The notes: generated by a model from the letters alone, not told the origin. 8,657 bases of DNA from Planctomycetota bacterium (GCA_023417885.1 JAEZED010000131.1:1-8657), one strand, 5' to 3'; shown: positions 1 through 5,848, counted from the stretch's first letter. Translations and numbers: made by a program.

Positions 1-746
1 CAGTTGAGCCGGATCGCGTTCTGCCGGCCGTGAACCATCAGGCGCGCGTACTTCTCCAGCAGCGACCAGTAGGCGTCGCTGCCCGGCTCCACGTCATGGA
101 ACTTCGCGATCGCGCCGCTGTTGTGCCAGTTGACATAGCCGAAAGTCTCGCCGCTCACCGGGGGAACGCTGACGGCATGCACCGCGACCACCGCGCTCAG
201 GGGCGGGAGGGTGATCAGCGTTCCCTTCCGGTGAACGACGACGCGGACCTGGATCGCATGCTCGCCCGGCGCCGCCTCCTGCGAGGCACGCGCCGCGACC
301 CGGAAGGCGGCCGTCGGACCGGCTTCAACCACTATCGCCGGTGTGCCCGGCTGGATCGCTTCGAAGACGTGAAACGGCGCGCGGCGGATGACGTGGGGAT
401 TGGTCTTGCCGTCCCACAGCTCGGTGCGCCCGTTCAGCCCGGTGTTGCGCTCCACCGGCACGGCGTGCAGCCGCGCGACGGGCGCCAGGTCCACCCCCGC
501 CACCGGCGGCATCTCCGCCGTCACCAGCAGCTCATCCCCCGCCTCCAGCCCGGCGACGAGCAGGTGAAACCCGGCATCGGCCCCCCGCGGGACATCCACG
601 CGCAGCGCCGGCGCCCCGGCCGCGGGATCGGCGTCGGCAAAGAGCGGCTCCAGCTCGTCGAACAGGGCCGCGGACTGCGCCGAGGCGTCGGTGGCGACGA
701 ACAGGCAGACAAGCAACAGAACGAACATCCACTTCATGCGGCTCAT
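1..746 (-). CDS. Secreted DUF4091 / GH123-like glycoside hydrolase-type protein, N-terminal part (cut by window edge)
   Basis: An uninterrupted minus-strand frame runs from the ATG at 746 off the left edge (248 codons seen). It opens with a signal peptide (MKWMFVLLLVCLFVATDASA, cleavage probably ASA|Q near residue 23), so the product is exported. Residues about 25-200 look like an all-beta N-terminal domain. From residue 202 the sequence reads FGYVNWHNSG..., followed by IAKFHDVEPGSDAYW and LLEKYARLMVHGRQNAI. This matches my memory of the start of the catalytic barrel in DUF4091/GH123-type proteins (beta-N-acetylgalactosaminidase relatives), where a W-h-x-x-x-x-I-A-x-[FY] segment precedes E-P-x-S-x-x-[FY]-W. 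The catalytic residues lie outside the window, so activity and substrate cannot be judged. The second ATG at 737 (MKWMF...) is an equally good start; neither has a strong ribosome site. Two palindromes lie just upstream. Confidence 0.85.
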   Translation of the reverse strand, partial: MSRMKWMFVLLLVCLFVATDASAQSAALFDELEPLFADADPAAGAPALRVDVPRGADAGFHLLVAGLEAGDELLVTAEMPPVAGVDLAPVARLHAVPVERNTGLNGRTELWDGKTNPHVIRRAPFHVFEAIQPGTPAIVVEAGPTAAFRVAARASQEAAPGEHAIQVRVVVHRKGTLITLPPLSAVVAVHAVSVPPVSGETFGYVNWHNSGAIAKFHDVEPGSDAYWSLLEKYARLMVHGRQNAIRLN

Positions 747-768
747 TCTGCCGCCCGATCGCGGGCGT

Positions 769-780
769 TTCCACGTGGAA
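769..780. promoter_or_regulatory. 12-bp perfect palindrome TTCCACGTGGAA (parS-like or operator)
   Basis: TTCCACGTGGAA is a perfect palindrome 23-34 bases upstream of the start of the minus-strand DUF4091-like gene. With two flanking bases on each side (767-782) it matches 13 of 16 positions of the ParB-binding parS variant TGTTCCACGTGGAACA as I recall it. The right half fits (final base apart) and the outer two bases of the left half do not. It could instead be an operator for the downstream gene. Confidence 0.35.
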
Positions 781-802
781 CGGCAAGAAATGGCCGCAAG
801 TC

Positions 803-812
803 GAACATGTTC
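803..812. promoter_or_regulatory. 10-bp perfect palindrome GAACATGTTC
   Basis: GAACATGTTC is a perfect palindrome 57-66 bases upstream of the DUF4091-like gene start. Its centre is 33 bp, about three helical turns, from the centre of the 769-780 palindrome. It resembles a dimeric regulator site, but no specific regulator is recognised. A short palindrome can also occur by chance. Confidence 0.25.
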
Positions 813-827
813 AGAGCACAGAGAAGC

Positions 828-927
828 GGAGAGGGCCTGATTGGCAACGCCGCCTGTGGAATGCCCTCTCCGTCTGCTTCGCTTCAGTTCGTTTCGCTGC
901 GCAGCCACCTCTCCCGGCGGGGAGAGG
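828..927. repeat. Hairpin-rich intergenic repeat with four matching arms
   Basis: Two perfect hairpins sit in the gap after the cystathionine gene. GGAGAGGGC (828-836) pairs with GCCCTCTCC (863-871) around a 26-base loop. CCTCTCCC (908-915) pairs with GGGAGAGG (920-927) around GGCG. All four arms carry the same GGAGAGG/CCTCTCC core, so the arms could also pair across the two units. There is no T-tract, so this is a weak candidate for an intrinsic terminator of the minus-strand gene ending at 964. It looks more like a REP-type dispersed palindromic unit. Confidence 0.5.
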
Positions 928-963
928 CGTTGGTCTGCTATCCGCCATCTGCCCCCTGCCCCC

Positions 964-2133
964 TCACACCTCCGCCAGCGCGCGGTCGAGGTCGGCCTTC
1001 AGGTCCTCCAGGTCCTCGATGCCGACGGAGAGGCGAATGAGCGTGTCGCTGATGCCCAGCTCCGCCCGCTTGTCGGCGGGAACGCTGGCGTGCGTCATGA
1101 TCGCCGGGTGCTCGATCAGGCTCTCCACACCGCCGAGGCTCTCGGCGAGGGCGAAGAGTCGGCATGCCGAGAGCATGCGGCGGCTCGCCTCGAGGTCTCC
1201 CTTGATGAATGCCGTGATCATTCCGCCGAAGCCGGTCATCTGCTTCCTGGCGAGCGCGTGCTGGAGATGGCTTTCGAGGCCGGGGTAGACGACGCGGTCG
1301 ATCTTCGGGTGCTGCTCGAGCCAGCGGGCGATCTCGCGGGCGCTCGTGCCGTGTTGCGCCATGCGGACATGGAGCGTCTTGAGGCCGCGGAGGACGAGGA
1401 AGGAATCCATCGGCCCCTGCACGCCCCCCACCGCGTTCTGGAGGAACTTGAGGCGCTCGAAGAGCTCGCCGTCGCTCATCGCCAGCGCACCGCCGACGAC
1501 GTCGGAGTGGCCGTTGAGGTATTTCGTCGTCGAGTGCATGACGATGTCTGCGCCCAGCGACAGGGGACGCTGGAAATACGGCGTCATGAAGGTGTTGTCG
1601 ACGACGACGATCGCCCCGACCGCGTGCGCCATCTCCGACACCGCCGCGATGTCTACCAGCTTCAGCATCGGGTTCGTCGGCGACTCGATCCAGACGAGCT
1701 TCACGCCCTGTCGGATCGCCTGCTTCGCGAGGTCGAGATTGGAGAGATCGACGAAGTCGAACTCCAGGCCGTGGTGCGACCAGACGCGCCGGAACTGCCG
1801 CTGCGTTCCGCCGTAGACGTCGTCCATGCAGACGACCCGATCCCCCGCCTTCAGCAGGTGGATCACGCAATCCGTCGCCGCCGAGCCGGAGGCGAACGCC
1901 AGGCCATGCTTTCCCCCCTCCAGCGAGGCGATGCACGCCTCGAGCGCGAAGCGGGTCGGGTTCTGGCTGCGCGAGTATTCGAACCCCTTGTGCTCGCCGG
2001 GGGCGGCCTGGACATAGGTGCTGGTCATGTAGACGGGCACCATGACCGCGCCGGTGGTGGGGTCCGGCTGCTGGCCGGCATGGATGGCGCGCGTGCCGAA
2101 ACCGAAGCGCTGCTCGTGCGAGTAATCGGGCAT
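964..2133 (-). CDS. metB: Cystathionine gamma-synthase / gamma-lyase (PLP-dependent)
   Basis: A 389-residue cytoplasmic enzyme of the Cys/Met-metabolism PLP family, of normal full length. Visible landmarks are IHAGQQPDPTTGAV near the N-terminus, Y53-x-R55 (cofactor phosphate contact from the partner subunit), S-G-S-A-A-T at 82-87, Y107 in DDVYGGT (stacks on the PLP ring), D179 in VVVDNT (binds the pyridine nitrogen), and K204 in HSTTKYLNGHSD (Schiff-base lysine). SLGGVESLIEHPAIMTH and IRLSVGIED near the C-terminus complete the active site. The enzyme either makes cystathionine from an activated homoserine and cysteine, or cleaves cystathionine. Sequence alone does not separate metB from mccB-type lyases, so the symbol is provisional. 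The start at 2133 is chosen because AGGAGG lies 9 bases upstream; a TTG nine codons earlier has no such support. Confidence 0.95.
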   Translation of the reverse strand: MPDYSHEQRFGFGTRAIHAGQQPDPTTGAVMVPVYMTSTYVQAAPGEHKGFEYSRSQNPTRFALEACIASLEGGKHGLAFASGSAATDCVIHLLKAGDRVVCMDDVYGGTQRQFRRVWSHHGLEFDFVDLSNLDLAKQAIRQGVKLVWIESPTNPMLKLVDIAAVSEMAHAVGAIVVVDNTFMTPYFQRPLSLGADIVMHSTTKYLNGHSDVVGGALAMSDGELFERLKFLQNAVGGVQGPMDSFLVLRGLKTLHVRMAQHGTSAREIARWLEQHPKIDRVVYPGLESHLQHALARKQMTGFGGMITAFIKGDLEASRRMLSACRLFALAESLGGVESLIEHPAIMTHASVPADKRAELGISDTLIRLSVGIEDLEDLKADLDRALAEV

Positions 2134-3025
2134 GTCGAGGAACCTCCTGGAAGCTGGCAAGAGCCTACCCGAGATGCGAGCCCCTGTCGCTCGCCATTGC
2201 CGCCGGCGGCTTGACCAACTTCAGGCGGTTTGCGGCGGCGGGCAAAACCTGAGGTTCAAAGGAGACGGCCCGGCGGGTTATGACTTCTACGCGCAGATGG
2301 GCTTTGACGATCCGAACGACCCCAACGCCAGCCTCACGCTCGGCGGCAACACGCTCGTTTTCAAGGACACGGCGGCATCGCCCTTCCCGAACTGGATCGA
2401 TCACTTCGACACCTTCGACATCGACTGGAGCGTCTCCGCCGACGGCGGGGCGACGTGGATCGACGCGGGGACGACGAAGAACCAGGTATATACGTTCCTC
2501 GACACTCCGACGACGACGCTTTATCACACGGTGGCGCATCTCGCCACCGCCCCGCCGGCGAAAGGCCTGACCGATCCGGCCGCGGTAGTGGATGCGATCT
2601 GGACGCAGTTCAGCGACAACGAGGTGCGCCGGGTCGTTGATCCGTTGGAGACGCTAATGAATCCCGCCGCCGAAGGGTTTGTGCGAACGTTGGCTGCCCA
2701 TGCCATTGAAGCGACCTCAACCTCTGTCGATCCGCCCGGGGACCGGTTTGCCGTCAAGGCGATGCCGGCTCAAGGATCGGGCGGTGCCGATTACGTTGTC
2801 GGCACCCTCGCGGATGGCGGATTCAACTTCCATGAGGTAGTGAGGGTTACTCTCTATGCGAACCGGATATATGACCCCTCGTATGGAGTCTTGACGATCA
2901 AATCGGACGGCCGCAGTGTCGAACTTAAGTATGAGGACGACAACGTCACTCATTTTCGAGATGGGCCGAGCAACTGGATGGCCAATGTTCTCGGCGACGC
3001 GCTTCAATTGATCTTCACTCCCTGA
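2132..3025 (+). CDS. Transglutaminase-like fold protein, apparently missing its cysteine segment; start uncertain
   Basis: The frame stays open from 2132, but protein-like sequence only begins near 2255 (DGPAGYDFYAQMGFDDPND). Residues about 40-140 resemble an Ig-like module (FDTFDIDWSVSADGGATW, then YTFLDTPTTTLYHTVAHLA). Next come GLTDPAAVVDAIWTQFSD, a P-P-x-D-x-F-x-V-K stretch, F-H-E (His candidate) and IYDPSYG (Asp candidate). In my memory, planctomycete relatives have a DG(Q/R)CGAW-type cysteine motif between the IW..F and PP..F.VK blocks. Here that segment is absent and the gap is shortened, so hydrolase or transferase activity is unlikely. No signal peptide is visible, and the first 40 codons overlap the neighbour's promoter, so the 5' end is probably lost. 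The last ~200 bases are markedly AT-richer (two hand-counted 60-base lines at 47-50% GC, against 65% near 2400). It ends 9 bases before the next gene. Confidence 0.6.
   Translation: MSRNLLEAGKSLPEMRAPVARHCRRRLDQLQAVCGGGQNLRFKGDGPAGYDFYAQMGFDDPNDPNASLTLGGNTLVFKDTAASPFPNWIDHFDTFDIDWSVSADGGATWIDAGTTKNQVYTFLDTPTTTLYHTVAHLATAPPAKGLTDPAAVVDAIWTQFSDNEVRRVVDPLETLMNPAAEGFVRTLAAHAIEATSTSVDPPGDRFAVKAMPAQGSGGADYVVGTLADGGFNFHEVVRVTLYANRIYDPSYGVLTIKSDGRSVELKYEDDNVTHFRDGPSNWMANVLGDALQLIFTP
2143..2148 (-). promoter_or_regulatory. Ribosome binding site AGGAGG of the cystathionine gene
   Basis: Read on the minus strand, AGGAGG ends 9 bases before the ATG at 2133. This fixes the start at MPDYSH rather than at the upstream in-frame TTG at 2160. 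Confidence 0.8.
2162..2190 (-). promoter_or_regulatory. Candidate sigma-70-type promoter for the cystathionine gene
   Basis: On the minus strand GCGACA (2190-2185) and TAGGCT (2167-2162) are 17 bases apart, the standard -35/-10 spacing, but both boxes match the consensus only loosely. The implied leader is about 20-25 bases, ending in the AGGAGG site, so there is no room for a SAM or T-box riboswitch. A 12-bp palindrome GCCGCCGGCGGC (2199-2210) lies directly upstream of the -35 box. If real, the promoter sits inside the open frame of the plus-strand neighbour. Confidence 0.3.
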
Positions 3026-3034
3026 GGTGCTCTG

Positions 3035-3685
3035 ATGTCGACAAGCCACTTCCGCCTCGCATGCGTGGCCATCATCATGTGCTTGGCGATCGCGCCCAGC
3101 CAGTCGCAAGACCCGCAGATGGATGACAGAGACGAGGTGCGCGAATTGCTGTTTGAAGAACCTGTCGGTGACAGCGGGCTGCACATCGTGGTGACCCGAG
3201 GGCCATACCTCGATCCGAAACTTATCGCCCCGGTGCGCCGCCCGCCGCCCGACGAGTTGCAGCCCCGCTACTACGAAGTACGAGCCGAGTTGAGAGCGCC
3301 TGCGGGAACAACCATACCGCTGGCCTCCCGCCTGCGCACTGAGAGCGGCACGAACCCGGACAAGGGTTCGGTCGTTCTCGACGCGCTGCTCGAGCCCGGC
3401 CGGTTCGTCTTCTTCATGGCAGAAGGGGCTGACCTGTTCCTCTGGGACATCACGGTCCCCGGTGGCGCAACGTGGACCATACTTGTCACCGACCGCCAAT
3501 GGAGGAGGGCCGCGGCAGCCTATCGGCTGGACTCGACGCTCATCGAGGCGGAACTTAGCCGGCTGGACGACGGACGCCTGAGCATTGAGCTGCTCGAGCG
3601 CACGTCGGGATACCGCAATCGATTCGAAGAGTCGGGAGAAGAAGCCCTCCGATTCAGGCTCGTGCGGCAGTGGGAGGAGAACTGA
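3035..3685 (+). CDS. Exported protein, paralogue family member 1
   Basis: A 216-residue protein with a signal peptide (hydrophobic stretch at residues 7-20, probable cleavage SQS|Q near 24), so periplasmic or secreted. I do not recognise a named family. It is a diverged paralogue of the products at 4840-5478 and 6287-6925: conserved blocks are LLF (38-40), PLASRLR (95-101), SVVLD (112-116), MAEGADLFLW (128-137) and TWTIL (146-150), followed by a predicted beta-rich tail. No catalytic triad, metal motif or cysteine pair is apparent, which suggests a binding or structural role. The start has GAGGTG 5 bases upstream. It lies 9 bases after the transglutaminase-like gene, and the next start (GTG at 3688) is 2 bases after its stop, so it is probably in one operon with both. 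Confidence 0.85.
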   Translation: MSTSHFRLACVAIIMCLAIAPSQSQDPQMDDRDEVRELLFEEPVGDSGLHIVVTRGPYLDPKLIAPVRRPPPDELQPRYYEVRAELRAPAGTTIPLASRLRTESGTNPDKGSVVLDALLEPGRFVFFMAEGADLFLWDITVPGGATWTILVTDRQWRRAAAAYRLDSTLIEAELSRLDDGRLSIELLERTSGYRNRFEESGEEALRFRLVRQWEEN

Positions 3686-3687
3686 TT

Positions 3688-3837
3688 GTGCCTGCGCGCC
3701 TCACACTCATCACCGTCTTGCTCGCCTCGCTCGGGGTTGCGGGTTGTTCCAACGGGGGCGCTGCGTCGGCTGGTGCGGCAAGGTCCGTCACGATTCTGCA
3801 GACCGGCGGCTGGGTGGATTACACATTCCCTGGGTGA
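3688..3837 (+). CDS. 49-residue predicted lipoprotein
   Basis: A GTG-started frame of 49 codons. GGAGG lies about 10 bases upstream, inside the last codons of the preceding gene. The N-terminus is a textbook lipoprotein signal: positively charged start (PAR), hydrophobic core LTLITVLLASLG, lipobox V-A-G-C with Cys20. The mature peptide is only 30 residues (SNGGAASAGAARSVTIL..., ending DYTFPG), rich in Ala and Gly. The RSVTI stretch followed by a Gly-rich turn is reminiscent of RSVTIMPDGSA in the lipoprotein at 7005-7775. It may therefore be a 5' remnant of such a gene rather than a complete one. The next gene starts 6 bases after its stop, which suggests translational coupling. Confidence 0.65.
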   Translation: MPARLTLITVLLASLGVAGCSNGGAASAGAARSVTILQTGGWVDYTFPG

Positions 3838-3843
3838 GCCAGA

Positions 3844-4137
3844 ATGACTGCCGCCTTTCACCATCTCGCTGCATTGCTCTCGAACAGTTTCCTGCTTGCG
3901 CTCATGATCACATTGGGCTTCGCGAGCGAAGGGAGAGCGCAGGTGGACGCTGACGAACACGCTGTGGATCAGGCGATGACGTCGCTCTTGAATGAAACCC
4001 AGTTTGACGGACTCGCCAGCCAGCCGGAGTCGTGGCGGGCCAACCTGACGCCGAAGCAGCGAGGGATGCTCGTCGCTGCGATCGTGCCGCGGCTCTGGTC
4101 TGTCCGCCCTCTTCCGTGGAGTTTCCCGCCGGGGTAG
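3844..4137 (+). CDS. 97-residue exported hypothetical protein
   Basis: An unrecognised product. The first ~33 residues form a signal peptide (hydrophobic SFLLALMITLGFA, probable cleavage GRA|Q). The mature part is about 64 residues, charged and probably helical (EHAVDQAMTSLLNETQFDGL, then LTPKQRGMLVAAIVPRLW), ending WSFPPG. No strong ribosome site precedes the ATG at 3844; the six-base gap from the preceding stop suggests coupling. A second in-frame ATG at 3904 would start too late to leave a full signal peptide. The following gene begins 23 bases downstream with its own GGAGG. Reading through from this frame into the next gene would need a frameshift near 4135; this was considered and is not favoured, because the downstream gene has its own start signals. 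Confidence 0.6.
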   Translation: MTAAFHHLAALLSNSFLLALMITLGFASEGRAQVDADEHAVDQAMTSLLNETQFDGLASQPESWRANLTPKQRGMLVAAIVPRLWSVRPLPWSFPPG

Positions 4138-4160
4138 GTGGACCGGAGCGGAGGTGCTCT

Positions 4161-4582
4161 ATGAAGTGGAGGGTCTTAATGCCGCCGCTGCTGATTTCTA
4201 TTATTTTGCTGGTTTTTTTGGCTATACGATTCTCGAGCGAATCGAACGGCGGAATGAGGCGGGCAGCTTCCTGACGCTGCGGCGGCAGCGGGTTCTGCTC
4301 GACGCTCTTCGCGACTTCGATCTGGAGGGCCGGATACCTGCTGCGGAAGACAGCCGCACGGTCGCTGATCGGCTCCGTCGGGCTGGCTGGGAAGCGCCGG
4401 TCGAGCAGGACGGCCGCTCGGTGCTCGCCGCCGATGGCAGGTTGATCGACGCCTGGGGGAACGAGTTGCGCTTCGCGCCAAGTCCCGAGGGTATCGTCAT
4501 TCGATCCGCGGGGCGCAACGGCGTCGATGAGCACGGCGATGGAGACGACATCTGGCTGCCTCCGCACCTGGTGCCCCGGTAG
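4161..4582 (+). CDS. Membrane-anchored protein with GspG-like C-terminal tail; frame broken at a T7 run
   Basis: An ATG at 4161, preceded by GGAGG at 6 bases, opens MKWRVLMPPLLISIILLVFL, a classic signal-anchor. In that frame translation ends at 4274 after 37 residues. The downstream coding signal is in the -1 frame, from 4220 to the TAG at 4580-4582: GYTILERIERRNEAG, SFLTLRRQRVLLDALRDFD, then LIDAWGNELRF and VIRSAGRNGVDEHGDGDDI. That last stretch is the hallmark of the type II secretion major pseudopilin (GspG) C-terminal calcium-binding loop. The joined protein is 140 residues, about GspG size, but lacks the G-F-T-L-I-E prepilin cleavage motif. It is therefore a stand-alone exported GspG-tail protein rather than a pilin of an intact system. 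A GTG at 4154 would read the downstream frame directly but yields no proper signal. Joining needs a -1 shift at TTTTTTTG or one extra T. Confidence 0.65.
4214..4244 (+). promoter_or_regulatory. Possible -1 frameshift signal: T TTT TTG heptamer plus stem-loop
   Basis: In the ATG-4161 frame the codons GTT TTT TTG contain the canonical slippery heptamer T TTT TTG (4214-4220). After a 6-base spacer, CGATTC (4227-4232) can pair with GAATCG (4239-4244) around TCGAGC. Heptamer, spacer and hairpin are in the order and spacing used by known -1 frameshift sites, and the -1 frame is the one with the GspG-like tail. The stem is only 6 bp, so a plain T7/T8 length change (mutation or sequencing error) remains possible. 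Confidence 0.4.
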
Positions 4583-4600
4583 GCGAAGACAAACTTCAGC

Positions 4601-4630
4601 GATTCGATCGCCGTCGGAGCGGCGCGAATC
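4601..4630. terminator. Stem-loop after the GspG-tail gene, possible terminator
   Basis: GATTCG (4601-4606) pairs with CGAATC (4625-4630), and CGCCG (4609-4613) with CGGCG (4620-4624), giving 11 pairs with a 2-base bulge and a 6-base loop. It starts 18 bases after the stop at 4582. No T-run follows, so it may instead be an mRNA-stabilising or factor-dependent end. Confidence 0.35.
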
Positions 4631-4635
4631 GGTAG

Positions 4636-4827
4636 GGCGGAGCCCGGGCAGCCGGCCATTGTTTGAACATTCAACTCTACGAGATCGCGGTGAATCTTAG
4701 AGTCTCCACGCAGACCACGCTTTACACGCGGGAGAATCGCCTGTTCGTTTCCCTCATCATGAAGGGGATCGATGCTTCCGGCAGTCCTCGCCTGCGCGAC
4801 ATCTGGGAGCAGCGGCCGGTTACCTGA
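4636..4827 (+). pseudogene. 3' fragment of an unidentified gene
   Basis: After a stop at 4633-4635 this frame is open for 63 codons and ends 12 bases before the next gene, just like the upstream partners of the other two paralogue-family genes. The translation looks protein-like (LYEIAVNLRVSTQTTLYTR, then LFVSLIMKGIDASG and DIWEQRPVT). There is no ATG until 4759 and no ribosome site for the possible TTG (4663) or GTG (4690). I read it as the C-terminal remnant of a larger gene whose 5' part is gone, although a short TTG-started protein of 54 residues is possible. Confidence 0.4.
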
Positions 4828-4839
4828 AAGAGGACGACC

Positions 4840-5478
4840 ATGCGACGCATCACATTCATATGCATCCTGCTGGCAGGGACGCTTGCACTCCTGTCGGGCG
4901 GTGCCCAGTCAGGCGGAGAAGCACAGGACGACGCGGACTCGCAGCGCGTGCTGTTTCGCCATGTGGTCGATGACACCCGCGAGCTGCGCGTCGTCAGGGG
5001 TCGGGATCGAGCGGCGGAGGCGTTGCAGGGTCTTGTCGATGCCCGCCTGCTGGATCAGGCGACCGCCGTATGTCCGGTTCGAATCGAGCTGCATCACGGC
5101 GAAGGCGGACCGCTTGTCCTGGCGAGCCGGCTGCGCGTCGAGGGGAAGCCGCCCGCGGTCGGCATCGTCGTTCTGGATGTTGCCTTCAGGGCGGGCCAGG
5201 TTGTCGTGGCCATGGTCGAAGGGCCTGACCTTGCGCTCTGGACCGTGCCGATCGGAACAGGAACACCGTCGTGGACGGTACTGCCTGCGTGGGAATGGTC
5301 GGTGTCCGACGCGCTTGAGCCGCTTGATCCGCGACACGTTGAAGTAAAGCTGGTGCAACGCGACGGCGGGCGCATCCGCGCGGACGTGAAGGACGCGCGG
5401 CGCAACGACACGGTGGCGTATGAACAGGCGGATATGGGGGCGTGGGTACTCGTTGATCGTGACGAAGGCGCGAAGTAG
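4840..5478 (+). CDS. Exported protein, paralogue family member 2
   Basis: A 212-residue protein with a signal peptide (RRITFICILLAGTLALLSGG, probable cleavage before residue 30). It is related to the product of 3035-3685: LASRLRVE (94-101), IVVLD (109-113), MVEGPDLALW (125-134) and SWTVL (144-148) line up with that protein's blocks in the same order and at nearly the same spacing. The remainder is predicted beta-rich, with one mature cysteine (C78) and no recognisable catalytic motif. Function is unknown; export and duplication are the supported facts. AGAGG lies 6 bases upstream of the ATG. The gene is preceded at 12 bases by the stop of a coding remnant and followed at 30 bases by a small membrane protein gene on the same strand. 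Confidence 0.85.
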   Translation: MRRITFICILLAGTLALLSGGAQSGGEAQDDADSQRVLFRHVVDDTRELRVVRGRDRAAEALQGLVDARLLDQATAVCPVRIELHHGEGGPLVLASRLRVEGKPPAVGIVVLDVAFRAGQVVVAMVEGPDLALWTVPIGTGTPSWTVLPAWEWSVSDALEPLDPRHVEVKLVQRDGGRIRADVKDARRNDTVAYEQADMGAWVLVDRDEGAK

Positions 5479-5508
5479 GAAAGACCGTTTACGAGGGACG
5501 CCCCTCTG

Positions 5509-5847
5509 GTGAGCAAGCAGCCGCACACCCTTGATTACGCGTCGCCACGTCGCCTGGCACCACCGCAACCGCGCCTGGGTGCGCGGCCGGCGATGCGCCT
5601 TGCGTGGGTGCTGATGGCCCTGCAATTGCTCCTCCTGCTCGCCCTTGTGGGGGAGATGCTGCCGCGGCAGAGTCAGGGCGTGATCGTGTGGTTTCTCCGT
5701 TACCTGGGTGCGGGAGTGGTCGCCCTGGTGGCGTGGGCCGCCGTCGGCAGCGGCCTCCGGTACTGGTGGCTGACGGCCACCGCGGGCGTAGTCGCCGCCG
5801 GGATCCCCTGGCTGCTTCCCTCCTGTCTCGGTGAACCGACGAGGTGA
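5509..5847 (+). CDS. Small integral membrane protein with two or three helices
   Basis: 112 residues from a GTG start with GAGGG about 11 bases upstream. The cytoplasmic N-terminus (SKQPHTLDYASPRRL) is of the Y-x-x-P-R type that I associate with short planctomycete membrane proteins, which supports the GTG over the later ATG at 5593. Hydrophobic segments lie at about residues 30-47 (LAWVLMALQLLLLLALVG), 57-80 (GVIVWFLRYLGAGVVALVAWAAVG) and 84-102 (YWWLTATAGVVAAGIPWLL). There is no conserved catalytic or transport motif. It directly follows a paralogue-family gene and probably shares its transcript. A two-hairpin repeat begins 2 bases after its stop and may end that transcript. Confidence 0.7.
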   Translation: MSKQPHTLDYASPRRLAPPQPRLGARPAMRLAWVLMALQLLLLLALVGEMLPRQSQGVIVWFLRYLGAGVVALVAWAAVGSGLRYWWLTATAGVVAAGIPWLLPSCLGEPTR

Positions 5848-5848
5848 G

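Noticed and set aside
803..812. GAACATGTTC as a LexA (SOS) box
   Set aside because: The Gram-positive-type LexA box needs GAAC and GTTC four bases apart; here they are two apart.
30..1040. Long open plus-strand frame of 336 codons
   Set aside because: It is antisense to the DUF4091-like gene and runs into the next gene; Arg/His-rich composition typical of a shadow frame in high-GC DNA, with no ribosome site.
2134..2200. SAM riboswitch or T-box upstream of the cystathionine gene
   Set aside because: The leader from the likely promoter is only about 20-25 bases, and no long structured region is present.
841..2214. Long open plus-strand frame of 457 codons opposite the cystathionine gene
   Set aside because: The minus strand encodes an unmistakable PLP enzyme with all active-site residues; the plus frame is its low-complexity shadow.
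4161..4582. Part of a true type II secretion operon
   Set aside because: Only a GspG-like tail is present; there is no prepilin cleavage motif and no GspD, E or F neighbour.
3844..4582. One gene spanning 3844-4137 and 4154-4582 split by a frameshift
   Set aside because: The downstream ATG at 4161 has its own GGAGG and a signal-anchor, and the upstream protein ends sensibly, so two genes explain the region better.
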